Part shown: positions 10,245 through 21,588 of the stretch, in pieces
Layout: each line of letters begins with the position of its first letter
How positions within the stretch are numbered: position 1 is the first letter of the stretch
NCBI RefSeq assembly: GCF_019393635.1
Contig: NC_057866.1
Location: forward strand, 3,498,223-3,562,222
Direction: 5' to 3'
Origin: Dromiciops gliroides
Lineage: Eukaryota; Chordata; Mammalia; Microbiotheria; Microbiotheriidae
DNA: 64,000 nucleotides
Position numbers and translations under genes: made by a program
Notes under the pieces: generated by a model
What the model saw: the letters and a program-made list of their open reading frames with translations, nothing else
Database searches by the model: none
Told to the model about the DNA's origin: nothing

Positions 10245-13200
10245 ATGGCCTCTTCTACCACAAAGGTAAGGAAGCTGGGCTGGCTGGTGGGGGGGGCGCC
10301 CGGCAGGAAATCCGCACCTTTGCACAGGCTTCCGTCTGCGTCTGCTCAAGCCAAAATGACCTGGGCATTTTCTTGGGCAGAGCAATATCATGGAGCTGTT
10401 AAAGATGACGTCTTCCCCAACACAGTCAGTCAAAAGAAAGCTTAGTCTGCACTCCAGTTTTGTATTGGAAGGTCAGTATCTCCTTCTTGCCTTGGACCCG
10501 GGGGCCAAGTATTCAGCCGACACAAGGGGATGCCCAATACGGGCCCAGCCTGGCTCTCACACCTGGTCTGACCGACCCCTGAGGCATCCTCTGGCCTCCC
10601 TCAGACTGTGCCCTGGCTAGGGAGCTGCAGCCTAGATTGGTCGGTGGGAAGGGTCCCCAGAAGAAAACCCGAGGTGCCTGGAACAGACACATAATTGCTT
10701 TACTAATCCTCGTATGGCTTTGGACAAGTCACTTGACCTCTGTGCCCTTTGCAACTCTTGACTGGTGGCCAGTGGTTGTGGAGCTCCGTTAGAGGGAACT
10801 GCTGGGAAAGAGCTTCAGATCCCAACCCTATCCCCAAATCTCAGTGAGCTTGAGCATGGGCGTCCATACAGAGCCTGGCTGGGGCTGGAGGAGAACCCGG
10901 ATGTTCTCCTTTCCTGCCCCTTCCATAGCCTTCTAGGGCTGAGGGAGGGAAGCTGAAGAAATACCTAAATAAAGGCAAGGACGCGTATATGGGGCGGAGG
11001 GGAGTACTTGTGGGGAAAAGCCTTAGAGGTAGAATATTTGGAGAATGAGGGATGAGAGAGCTGATCCCTTGAGAGGGAGGGAGGGGGCTATGCCCACCTG
11101 CATGGGAGGCAAAAGCTCCAAGCCTTTTTTGGTATGGGTGGCAGACAGAGGTGGCACGGGATAGAGCACTTGGCCTGGAGTCAAGAAGACTCATCTTCCT
11201 GAGTTCAAGTCCAGCCTGACACTTTCTAGCTGTGTGATCTTGGGCAAGTCCCTTAACCCCATTTGCCTCAGTTTCCTCATCTGTAAAATAAGCTGGAGAA
11301 GGACATGGCAAACCACTTGGGCATCTTTGCCAAGAAAACCTCCTAGGGGGTCCCAAAGGTTTGGATATGATTGAAAATGACTCAAGGAGGGAGGAAAAGA
11401 GAGTTCCACCAGTTGGGAAGTAGAGTGAGGGTATCTGCACAGAAGTGGTGACTGAGCCTCTGGTTAAGAGGGGAGGGGAGGGGCAGCTAGGTGGGGCAGT
11501 GGATAGAGCACCGGTCCTGGAGTCAAGAGGACCTGAGCTCAAATTCGGCCGCAGACACTTAACACTTATTAGCTGTGTGACCCTGGGCAAGTCACTTAAC
11601 TCCAATTGCCTCACTAAAACAAAACAAGAGGGGAGGGGAGCGAGGACAGAGGCAGAAAGAGGAGTCTTGGGGAAGCTGGGAGGAGATGTCCCAGCAACTC
11701 CCAAACAGGGCTAGGGAACCACCCCAGTCCTTTGGGGGAGCTAAACATGCCTCTGTTTCCCCCAAGATGATGTACTTTACTACCGGGGTAAAGGTAAGTA
11801 TCAAAGAGTTCTCTTCACCCTGGAGAAGAAGCGGAAAGCATTTGAGGAGGCTCATATTGTGTCTAAGGACAGGCACCATGGCGTCCGGGCCACGGGTGTC
11901 AACATCACCAGATCTTACTTCTGGCCAAGAATCACCATCCAAGCCCGGCAGTGGGTATGTGGGGGGCGGGGCCGGCAAAGGGAACCCTTGTCCACTAAGA
12001 GCTGGCATGTCTAGGGTATTCCCGGGAGGTAGTGGCTGTGTGTTCCCCAGATACTGATTCAGAATAAAAGGGAATTGACAGGAAAGAGACCAAGTCCTTG
12101 GGGAGCTAGGGGAGCTCCCAAGAAGCTCTCCCACTTTATGAATGGATGTGTGACCAGCCTTGCATGGCTTGGCCCCAGCCTCCATGCTCCTCACATGTAA
12201 CACTCACCTCCTTTCTTCCTGCCCTTCCAGGCTGTCCTCCATGCCTCTCACTCGTTCATGTTTTTCAGGGCTCACTCGCATGAGCCCTGTTCTGTTTTGG
12301 GGGGTGGGGCTCCAGAGCCCCAGGCTGGTCCACAGCACACCTCTGCTGAGTCTAGCTCTCCTTTGGCTCTGGGTACTGCATTTGTAGGTCAGGGCTTGAG
12401 CCAGTGGGTCAGGGGCTCTGGGGCATCTCTTCTCCCTAGAGGGAGTTCACCTGGTTCTGACTCCCTCATTAAAGACACTGGTTGGGGAAGTGAGAGGGCC
12501 CCAGAGGCTTCCCGAGATGGCCGAAAGGGCCCATGGAATAAGAGCCGCGCTGAATGGGAGCAACAGGGGGTGGATGATGCGCCATGTGCAGCAAGCCTCC
12601 CTCCCTCTCCCCATCTGACTCAACTAGGGCTTTTCCATCCACAGGTGAAGGAATGTGAGAAATGCCAGAAAGACCGGTTAGCGGAGCTGGAAGCCCAGAA
12701 TGCCAAGGTAAGGGCTGGTACACCGATGTGGGAGGCAGAGCTTGAGAGGGAAGAGCCAGGGCCCTTCTGCACTGGCCCAAAATGCCATGGCCAGGAGGGT
12801 GGGTGGAGATGGGACCATCTGGCCTTGGTCTTTCTTGGCTGGGTTCGAGTCATCTCATTCCTTCCTTCACAGGTTGAGGCTAAGAAGTGTAAGAGTGAAG
12901 AGCCCTTGGTCCCCGAGCCAAAATCGCCCCCAGAACCTAAGAGGAGACGGCTCCCGGGACCTCCGGAGGAAGAGCCCCTGGCACTTCAGGTCCAGAGGAC
13001 GCCCCCCAGGTCCCCCAAGATGGCGCCCCTCCCCCCAGCAGTGGCAGCACCCAAGAGAGTGGCCCCAGTGGTCCAGGTATCAGGGGGCCCCAGTTTTCTC
13101 CAGTGAGACTTGTGGGGGCTGTTCAGTCTCCCACCGGATTCCAGTGGGGAGGGAATCATGGGAGGGCTGAGGGTCAATAACCTCCAAAGGCTGGCCGGAG

Positions 13201-14791
13201 AGGAGGGAGGGAAGACTCTAGTGCACAAGGCAGCTTCTGAGAAATGGGCCTATGGAGGCCTCAGATATCTCTTCATCAACACAAGTTTGTGCTTTTCCCG
13301 CCTCTGTCCCAGAAGTGAGTCAGTCTGAAGGAGACACCCCTCTGGTGGTGCCCGGCCGGCCACACAGTCGGCCAGGGTTTCTCTGCTCCACTGACCCGTG
13401 CCCTTTGTGCCCCCCAGGCCAGAGGTCTGTTCCATCTTGTCAGCCTTCAGCTGGTGGGGCCCATGAAGCAGACGGCGCAGGGGGCTCGCTTCATCTTCGT
13501 GGTCGTAGACCACTTCACTCGATGGGTCGAGGCTGCCCCCATGAAGACCTGCTCCCCTGAGGAGACGGCTGAACAGGTGCTCAAGTTGGTGTATCGATTT
13601 GGCTTCCCAGAAAGGATCATCAGTACCCAGTGCAGTAGATTTGTCCAAAAGGTAGGGTCATTTGTTGGCACTGACTGGCTGAGTGCCTCCTGAGTGTTTA
13701 GCACAGTGTGTAGGCACTTTGGGTGCCCAAATATAAAAAAAAAAAAAAAAGACCAAAAAGCGGTGTGTCCGTGTGGGGTGTCACCAGTCAAGAGCTGATG
13801 TGGGGGGGGAGGGGGACGCTGCTTCAGGGAAAGACAGGAATTCAGATGAGTCTTGGAAGATAGGTTGGGTTCAGATAGGCAGAGAAGGAGGACGGCATTA
13901 CAGGTGGCAGAGAAGGACGTGAGCAAAAGCTTGGAAACATATCATTAGGGGACAATGCAACTTAGGGGAGTAGTGCTAGAATTTTCTAGGTTCTAGATCT
14001 GGAAGGGACCTTAGAGATGCTTCATTCCGGCAAAGGATCTCCACTTGGCAGAGGAGCAAAGAGAAGATGCTTGCCCAGGGATCTGCCTGCTTGTAGTTAG
14101 GAGCCGAGTTCCGATCTGCACTGGCCCTGAGACTGCTCCCAGACTAGCCCCTGACTCGGCGGATGGCATCTGTATCTATTGCCCAACAGTCTGTACCATC
14201 CCAACCTCCCGTGTCAACCTAGCTCTCCTCCCCCATTTCTTGCAGCTAAATCAGACTTTGAGAATGCAGACCAAGCTCCTCTGTGACCTTGTCGTTCAGT
14301 ATCACCCCCAGACACACGGGCTTCTGGAAGAGACCAACGCCTTTGTGAAGAGGTGAGCCAGGGTCGGTGGCCTGGGCCCAGCATCTCTGGGAGTGAGTGA
14401 GCCCTCTCTTCTCCTGAATCTTCCCCTCCTTGTGTTTTTGGCCTCCGTCTGGCTGGCCCTGTATGATCTCGGGCGAAAGCTTGGCAGATGGCCGCAGCTA
14501 GCTCTTCCGCCTCCAGGCTCTCTTTGGTTTAGATGGTGCAGTGGATAGAGCACTGGCCCTGGAGTTGGGAGGACCTGAGTTCCAATCTGGCCTCAGACAC
14601 TTTACTAGCTGTGTGACCCTGGGCAAGTCACTTAACGCCCAAGAGATTGAACCTAGGCTTTGTGGGGGTGAATCTTCCACCAGAGGGGGCCAGTATGGCC
14701 ATGCAGGGAAGATCAGGGGGCAGGAGGGAAAAGAAATCCTCACATGACCTGATCCCTGCCCTCTGAGATTCCACAGGCTAATTGAGGAAAA

Positions 14792-14885
<94 letters not shown>

Positions 14886-17800
14886 TGTGAGAGTATGTGA
14901 GAGTGTGTGTGTGGCCTTGGCTAGTTCCTTTCTCACACATATACATGCACACACTTATGCACAAATACAACCCCCTCTCTGGGCCTCAGTTTAACTTATA
15001 AAATGAGAGGCTTGGACAAAAGGTTCTCTAAGGTCCCTTCAGATTCTAACAGGAGTTCAGTGATAAGGTGGCAGCTTCTACTTTGTGGTTCACAATGCCC
15101 CAGCCCTATTAGGGGTGGTGCTCTTCTCCCCCATTTTCCAGATGAACACTGAGGCTCGGTCACGCAGTGAGTGCATGCCCAAGCCAGGCTTCTCTCCAGG
15201 TCCTACCCACTCCTCTTGACTGCTCCCCATTCTATAGAAGTGACTCTGTGGGATCCTTTTTTTTTTTTTTCCAGGGCTGTCAGGTGAGGCTGTCATGGTT
15301 AAGTGACTTGACCAGGGTCACACAGCTAGTAAGTGTCAAGTGTCTGAGGCAGGATTTGAACTCAGGTTCTCCTGAATCCAGGGCCAGTGCTTTATCCACT
15401 GTGCCACCTGGCTGCCCCTAGGATCCTTCTTAACCTTGAAATCTTGGCTCTGTGTGGAGAGACTCACCTTTATTTTCTGAGAGAAGCGCTGTGTTCTGGG
15501 CCTGAGGGGATGTGGCCCAGGTCTGAAGGAGGGCAGCTGGGCTGTGAGGAGGGGTGCACCCCCTGCTGGCTTCCCCTCCCCACCCCTTTCGGTGGAAGCC
15601 CCACAAACTGCTTTGGTTTTCAGGTTGCTCAAGCTGGTGGTGAAAGAGAACACTGATGACTGGGACCTCCACCTGCCAAGTATTCTCTTCCTACAAAAGC
15701 AGGTAAGGGGCTCCTCCCTCCTATCCGTCTACCTTCCCATCATCCTCTAGCCATCAATCTCCCCGTCTGCCATCCATCTACCTTCCCATCCTCCTTTCTT
15801 CCTCCATCCGGCTATTTGTCTGTCCACCTTCTGCTTGGCCGTCTCCTGGGGGAAGGTCTTTGCTGTGCTGCTGTCTCTGCTTGGTGAGGGTCCTAGAGCT
15901 GAGAGAGGAGCCTACAGAAAGGTGGACTCAGCCAACTGGGGCTAAGCTCCCTGTCAATAGCAGTCCACATACAATTTGTTATCCCATTAGTTCTGATCCT
16001 AGGCACTTTTTCTAATAGTAACTCTGCAATAGCCCTTACAATGCAGTACACAAAATAAAATTGGTGACGAGCAAAACTTTTTTTCTGGCTTTTAATTCCC
16101 TAGCACTCTGGGACCTTTTGTGCCAACATCTCAGTAAAAATTGATTTTGGACAATATTCACTTTTTCTAATACACGAAATCTACAGTACATAATATCGTA
16201 GGGCAAATAAAATTCTTAAAAACATTTTTTGAAGCTCAACCTTCCCTTCCACTGTGTCAGATGGCAGTGTGAGGGTGTGGCGCTGGCTACTCCACACCTC
16301 TCCACCTTGGCCCCCCTCCGAAAACCAAGAGTGAGGTTGCCGGGACTTCAGCCTTGCTGTAGGAAGATGCAGAAGAAGTGGTGGTGAGGTCCCAGCGGCA
16401 CCTCTGATACTGTCCTTCGCGGTGTTGGAGGTTGGGAGGGATGAACCTTTCCTCATTTTTACTGATAGAACAAAACCAAATTCGTGGCCAACAGTGGCTG
16501 CAGATGTTCCAACATGAAGCTTATTTCACCCTGTTAGTTTCTCACTAAGCCGCATCCCTGACTTTGGATGCTCCGGCTTAGAGCCTAAAGGACTTGCACT
16601 GCGCTTTGGAACCATAATTGCAACACCAAACTGGAGCTTTCTTCAATGAATGCCCAGGGAGTTCTCTACAAGAGGGGAGAGAACGAGGCCAGGGAAGCAC
16701 CCAGTAGGACATTTCTCTGCTGCCCATTAAGGGAGCTTGTGCCATCACAAACATGAAAGTGAAAATGAGGTTACTAATAAAGTCAGGAGAATGGGTGAAG
16801 TCACGGTTAGGTAGTTAAATGCTGGAAGGTCGAGGATTGATAATATTTGTGAAGTGCTTTACAAACTGTCCCAGCGACGTGAGTGCCAGTTATTGCTATT
16901 GTCACCATCATAGAGTTAAAAGGTGGCTTAGAGAATATGCCCTCATGCAGACAAGGAAACGGAAGCAAAGACAGGTTCTGTAAATCGCCTCTGACCGCTT
17001 CTGAGTAACTAGAGGTGAGGCTGAAGGCACAGGCCAAGCCTGGATCTTGAAGGGCACAGAACTCCAAGCGGAGCGTTCTGAAATGGTCTAGCAGGTAATG
17101 GGGAGCCATGGAAGGTTTTTAAGGACAGGTGAACAAAGGTGTGATGTGGGAAGGTGCAGTGTGTGCTGGGGGATGGTCAGGGGGCTAGGGACCTCAACAG
17201 TCCAGGCATGATGCGGTAGGAGCTGGAAGAGGGATGGGAAGGGGCTTGGGTGGAAGAAAAAGCAGAGGAAGGGAAGCCTCTCTGGGCTTCAGGGGGAGCC
17301 GGTCACAGGAGATGCTGATTCCTAGGGCTTGGGGTCTTGCCCTTCTAGGTGGAGAATGAGTCTGAAGAAGAAGGGGACCTTAGCTCGGAGCATGAGTTAG
17401 AAGAAGAGTCTGACAGCGATGAAAGCTTGCCACCGGCCCCCTTCCCCACAGCCTCCTCAGAGCTGCCCCCAGTTGAGGAGTCGGAGATGGTGATGGCGAA
17501 CATCCTCGGCATGGAGGACATGTGTCTGTACTGTAACCAGCTCACTGACAAGGGCAACAGCGAGCTCTTCACAATGGTGAGTCGAGACCTTTACTCTGCT
17601 GCCTCCCATCCCAGGATGCTCCAGGCTCATCTGGGTGCTAGTGACAACTACCTGAAACTTGGCCAGCAAAGCTGGGAACCTTAACTAGGAGAGCTGTCCC
17701 AAGATTGAACGGACCTAGTATTGGGGCCCAGGCCTCACCCTGATGAGAAACGATAGCTTTTAGTGGTCACGATTTTCAGGCAGTGGCCAGGATGTCCTTG

Positions 17801-18525
17801 GGGGAGTCCTTTCACATGTTGTAGGTTTCAGTGCGTGCCTCTGAAGTTTACTTTACAACGAGGCTTACTTGGCTCTTCTTGTATCCCATTTTTCTTTTTT
17901 TTTCCTTTTTCTTTTTTTTTTTTTTGCTGGGCCATGAGGGTTAAGTGACTTGCCCAGGGTCACACAGCTAGTAAGTGTCGTGTCTGAGGTTGGATTTGAA
18001 CTCAGGTGCTCCTGAATCCAGGACTGGTGCTTTATCCACTATGCCACTTAGCTGCCCCCTATCCCATATTTCTTAGGGGAGACAAACAATATGGTGACAT
18101 CCTTCTGAGATAAATTAGATGAGGGCTTCTTTACCCCATGAGGGGTCTGTGTCGTCCCTGGTGTTAGATCAAAATGTGTTAGGGGTGGGTGAGGACTCAG
18201 CTGCCCTTGAAGGGGGTGGGGAGGTAAGAATTTCTGGGGAACAGAGTGTAATTGCTATTATTTCTGACTGGGAATAAGTGGTGCCCAATCCAATCAATAT
18301 TAAGTGCCTACTCCTTGCTAGGCACTGTATTAAGCACAGTCCCTGCCCTCAAAGAGCTTACAATTTAAGGGGGATGTTTGGGTTTTCCAGCTGCAGTGCA
18401 ACAAATGTCAGGCCTGGGCCCACCAGATGTGTGTCATGCAGTGGCACAGAAAAGAAGAATGGAAAACCGGATTCCAGTGCAAAACCTGCTTCCTGGGACA
18501 TGAGCGCAACTCGGCACCAGAGTGA
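10245..18525 (+). CDS. domesticated integrase-PHD finger gene, copy A
   Basis: Host gene of ten coding exons: 10245-10265, 10381-10471, 11767-11954, 12645-12707, 12873-13076, 13418-13651, 14246-14352, 15624-15702, 17349-17576, 18391-18525. All junctions are AG/GT and the phases join into one frame of about 449 codons. Residues 38-107 form an integrase HHCC zinc-binding domain (LYYRGKG motif, H67, H74 or H75, C104, C107). Residues 122-189 are a basic, proline-rich linker with a likely nuclear signal (EPKRRRLPG). Residues 190-329 resemble a Gypsy/GIN-type integrase core (FIFVVVDHFTRWVEAAPM, YHPQTHGLLEETN). Residues 332-375 are rich in acidic residues. Residues 388-438 are a PHD finger: C388, C391, C408, C411, H416, C419, C435, C438, with the family's W414. 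The acidic catalytic triad looks incomplete, so I infer a DNA- or chromatin-binding role rather than recombination. Start: the first ATG in exon 1, placed by analogy with copy B. Nearest known relatives are probably GIN1/GIN2 and Ginger-derived genes; exact orthology is unresolved. Confidence 0.75.
11150..11393 (+). mobile_element. CORE-SINE (MAR1-like) in copy A intron 2
   Basis: Sense CORE-SINE: GGTGGCACGGGATAGAGCAC, then CTCAGTTTCCTCATCTGTAA and a CORE-type 3' part ending near GATTGAAAATGACTC. Confidence 0.85.
11481..11627 (+). mobile_element. tRNA-type SINE in copy A intron 2
   Basis: Full-length SINE with an ACAAAACA-type tail. Target duplication GAGGGGAGGGGAG on both sides. Confidence 0.92.
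13342..13688 (+). repeat. near-identical tract shared with 35269-35615 (exon 6 of A and B)
   Basis: Covers exon 6 of copy A, about 75 bases of upstream intron and about 37 bases of downstream intron. Compared by eye with copy B it differs at roughly 11 positions; nearly all exon differences lie near the exon's two ends, and the central ~185 bases of the exon are identical. Other exons of the pair are clearly more diverged, and similarity drops abruptly outside the tract. The best reading is a gene-conversion tract. Confidence 0.85.
14532..14641 (+). mobile_element. partial tRNA-type SINE in copy A intron 7
   Basis: Starts in the SINE at GATGGTGCAGTGGATAGAGC and stops after TCACTTAACGCC with no A-tail, so both ends are truncated. 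Confidence 0.85.
14794..14912. repeat. (GT)n(GA)n compound microsatellite
   Basis: About 28 GT units, then about 16 GA units, then further GT-rich sequence, in copy A intron 7. Confidence 0.95.
15257..15417 (-). mobile_element. tRNA-type SINE, antisense, in copy A intron 7
   Basis: Antisense SINE with a T14 tail, flanked by the imperfect direct repeat GGATCCTT(T/C)TT, 200 bases before exon 8. Confidence 0.92.
15703..17348 (+). other. copy A intron 8, mostly unassigned
   Basis: Intron between the integrase core and the acidic/PHD exons. A CCATC-rich stretch lies at 15720-15820. The AT-richer part at 15960-16800 is not a repeat I recognise and shows no long coding frame. No additional exon is supported. 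Confidence 0.4.
17895..18059 (-). mobile_element. tRNA-type SINE, antisense, in copy A intron 9
   Basis: Antisense SINE with a long T-rich tail. Direct repeats TATCCCATTTTTC and TATCCCATATTTC flank it. It lies between the two exons that split the PHD finger. Confidence 0.92.
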
Positions 18526-19879
18526 TGGAGTGGCCCCAGCTGGGTGGTAAGCCTGGAGCTGGTGGCTGGCGTGGGCTGTGTGTGGCCTTCTCTCTAGGCC
18601 CAGGCGGTCCTGGCCCGAGGACCCTGAGCACCCACAGGCCACGACTCTCCTGATTATGCTCTTGGTCAGATCATCGAACGCCAAAGGAGCAGCCAGGCCT
18701 CCTCTTGCCCTCCTCGCACACACAGTTTCCTCCAAAAGTCCATTCTAGAATAGCACCATAGGCTTCTCTCTGGCTGGGGGCCTCTGGAAAGTGGGGCTGA
18801 TCCTGGCACTGGCCAAGGAAACCACAAGCTTTCAGGGTAACTGAGAAGTAGCAGCCTCCTCACCGTGTGCCCTGTCCCTCCTAACCTACTCCCAAGTCTC
18901 TGGCTTGTCTCTGGTGATCCACAGAGGACACAGAGGCCTTGGCTCCCTGTCCAAAGGACAGGCCACGACTTCTGCTGGCCACATGGAGTTCCAACCCACG
19001 TGTCTCCCTAGTTTCCAGCCCCTCCACGGTCATGCCTCCCAGGATGGCCTCCACTCCCCTATACTCTGCCTCGGGGGCCACAGCGGATCTGGCCACTGTC
19101 CCTCACCCCTTGAAACCTTTTAACTTAAATCATATTCAAACGCAAAAAGAGGATTGATTAGATATGAAACTGTGAACTTGTATATAGATGGTAGCAAAGT
19201 AGGGACGGAATGGCCCGGTTGGTTCCCTTGCCGACGTCATGTTGTCCTTTCTCACTAACTTATTTCATTCTCCACTGTTCCAAATAAGTCCAGTCACGCC
19301 AAACGGATCAGCACATCAGCCCTGAGTGAAAATGGGGGTGTTGTTTTCTGTACCTCTGCAGACAGTGGTGAGGTCAGTTCAATCAGGAAACCTGCAGGTC
19401 CTCCGGGTGGTGGCATCAGCTGGGGCCTTCCGAAGCCTGATTTGTGTTCTTTCACTCAGTTGTCTGTCCTGCTCTGTGCTACCTCAAAAAGCACTGCTAT
19501 CAATAAACAAGCACTTATCTAGCACCTACTGTGTACTGGGTTAAGGAAAAAACCAAGACAATCCTTGATCTCTACTGGGCTGGACTGGAAGGGGAGAAAC
19601 AACCTTTAAAAACAAGTAAATCAAAAATAAAATAAAAAGTAATTCTAAGATTTGAGGAGGTAGGAAGACTAACTAGAGGCTTCCCCTAGCTAGCGTCCCC
19701 TGAACTGAGGCCTCAAGGAAGCAAAAGATGTGACGCTGGAGGGTGAGGTGGGAGGGCACTCCAGGCACCACCGGGAAGCCTGGTGCAAAGGTACTATGGT
19801 GGAGATTGCCGACTTCTATGAAGAGTAAGGGGGACCGTTTGGCTGGTGGAGAACTGGGTGATAAGGAGTTATAGGACAG
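18526..19879 (+). other. presumed 3' UTR of copy A and intergenic sequence
   Basis: No open frame of note. An AATAAA occurs at about 19502 in CAATAAACAAGCACTTATCT, but this sits in an ancient repeat, so the true poly(A) site of copy A is uncertain. Confidence 0.35.
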
Positions 19880-20036
19880 AGGCAGCTAGGTGGTGCAGTG
19901 GATAAAGCACCGGCCCTGGATTCAGGAGGACCTGAGTTCAAATCCGGCTTCAGACACTTGATACTTAGTAGCTGTGTGACCCTGGGCAAGTCACTTAATC
20001 CTCATTGCCCTACCAAAAAAACAAAAAAGGGGTGGG
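19880..20036 (+). mobile_element. tRNA-type SINE
   Basis: Full SINE with an A-rich tail. Imperfect target duplication AGTTATAGGACAG / AGTCATAGGACAG. Confidence 0.92.
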
Positions 20037-20056
20037 GGGAGTCATAGGACAGGCCT

Positions 20057-20122
20057 CTGAACTCAGGTCCTCTCGAATCTAGGGCCTGTGCTTTTTCCAC
20101 TGCTCCACCTAGCTGCCCCCCA
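20057..20122 (-). mobile_element. fragment of tRNA-type SINE, antisense
   Basis: Only the 5' part of the SINE remains (antisense TGAACTCAGGTCCTCTCGAA to CACCTAGCTGCCCC), directly beside the previous SINE. Confidence 0.8.
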
Positions 20123-20827
20123 GTAGTGATTTCTTAAACCTGGGTACTGGAGCCCATCCAGGCTCGGGTTTTGGGAAATTGATTTGGCTATGATTGGAGA
20201 TGGGAGAACAATGAAGTAAGAGGAGGCTGGCCCAGGAAGTCTGGGGAGAGGGGAAGAACATTTTTACTGGGGGGCAGAGAATCGTCCAAATGGTGACCTT
20301 GGGGGATGAGGCATTAAGCTCTCCTAGAGCCCTAGCTCACTTAGCACTGTGCCCCCAAGCCCATCCCTTGCACATTGTCCTCGGCTAACAGCTGCCTCCA
20401 CCTCCTTCCCCAACCAAACCTGGAATGCATTCCTCCCTTCAAACACCTCCTCGCCCCCTAGCACTGCTTCGGTTTGGTTTATGTTTTCATTTCTTAAATT
20501 CTAACCTTAAAGACCAAATAAAATCCGTCTACAGATAGTGTGCAGTATTGTACGGGAAGCAGGGCAGCTCGGTTCTGTATGGGCAGCTTGCTTGTTCTTT
20601 ATTACACATCAGGTGAGAGAAGCCATCTGGAACCTAGCGCTTGCAGGCTTTGGTGGCTGCTGGATTGTTCTGCTGCGGACTTGGATGGTGGTGGGTTTGT
20701 GTATGCTGTGCAAGGACCCCTCAACTGTGCTACAGTAAAGAGCTGCTCCAGCCACTTTCCCTGACTAAGCCCCCATCACAATATGACTAATCCACAGCCA
20801 AATTAGAAAACACAGCAGGTTATCTCC

Positions 20828-21098
20828 CACAGCAGAATTCCTTTTGATTTTTTAGTATTTTCCCCAATTACATGTAAAAACAATTTTAACATCAAAACTT
20901 TGAGTTCCAAATTCTTGCCCTTCCTCCCTCCCCCAGTCCCTTTGAGAAGGCAAACAATTCTATATAGGTTTTACACATGTAGTCACACAAAACATTTCCA
21001 TTATTCGTCACGTTGTGAAAGAAAAGGGACCAAAAATCAACTCAAGAAAATAAAGTAAAAAGATTCTTCACTCTGTTTTCAGATGCCATCAGTTCTGT
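20828..21098 (-). mobile_element. LINE-1 3' UTR fragment, antisense
   Basis: Antisense L1 tail: TTTCCCCAATTACATGTAAA, GAGTTCCAAATTCTTGCCCT, GTAGTCACACAAAACATTTC. It matches the outer element at about 22195-22420. A SINE has inserted at its inner end. Confidence 0.75.
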
Positions 21099-21114
21099 AA
21101 GATATAATGGGCTT

Positions 21115-21265
21115 AGGGGTAGCTAGGTGGTGCAGTGGATAGAACACCAGCCCCTGGAGTCAGGAGAACCTGAGTTCAAATCCAACCTCAGATACTTAAC
21201 ACTTACTAGCTGTGTGACCCTGGGCAAGTCACTTAACCCCAATTGCCACACCAAAAAAGAAAAGA
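21115..21265 (+). mobile_element. tRNA-type SINE
   Basis: Full SINE with direct repeats AAGATATAATGGGCTT on both sides. Confidence 0.93.
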
Positions 21266-21430
21266 AAGATATAATGGGCTTTCTGTCAACCCCCAAAGGC
21301 CCCAACCAGAGGACATTAATCTAGACTGATTGAATTAAGTTAGACTGAGAGTGATTGACTTTGGTGATTAACCTACTTAAAATTAATTAAATCTAAAACA
21401 CCTGGCTGGCCCTCAAGAGGGTATTGTTCT

Positions 21431-21588
21431 TTTTGTTTGTTTTTGTTTTTGGTGAGGCAAGTGGGGTTAAGTGACTTGCCCAGGGTCACACAGCTAGTAA
21501 GTGTTAAGTGTCTGAGGTCAGATTTGAACTCAGGTCCTCCTGAACCCAAGGCCAGTGCTTTATCCACTGTACCACCTAGCTGCCCCCA
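21431..21588 (-). mobile_element. tRNA-type SINE, antisense
   Basis: Full antisense SINE with a TTTG-rich tail, ending CACCTAGCTGCCCC. Confidence 0.92.

Noticed and set aside
10841-11704. 287-codon minus-strand frame
   Set aside because: Crosses two SINEs and intronic sequence of copy A. No protein similarity.
11592-12203. 203-codon minus-strand frame
   Set aside because: Antisense of copy A exon 3 and introns.
12258-13106. 282-codon plus-strand frame read as one exon
   Set aside because: It reads through introns. Exons 4 and 5 of copy A lie inside it with good splice sites, and the paralogue supports the spliced form.
16020-16800. Possible processed pseudogene in copy A intron 8
   Set aside because: Some stretches look gene-like, but no frame matched a known protein and no poly(A) or target duplication was found.
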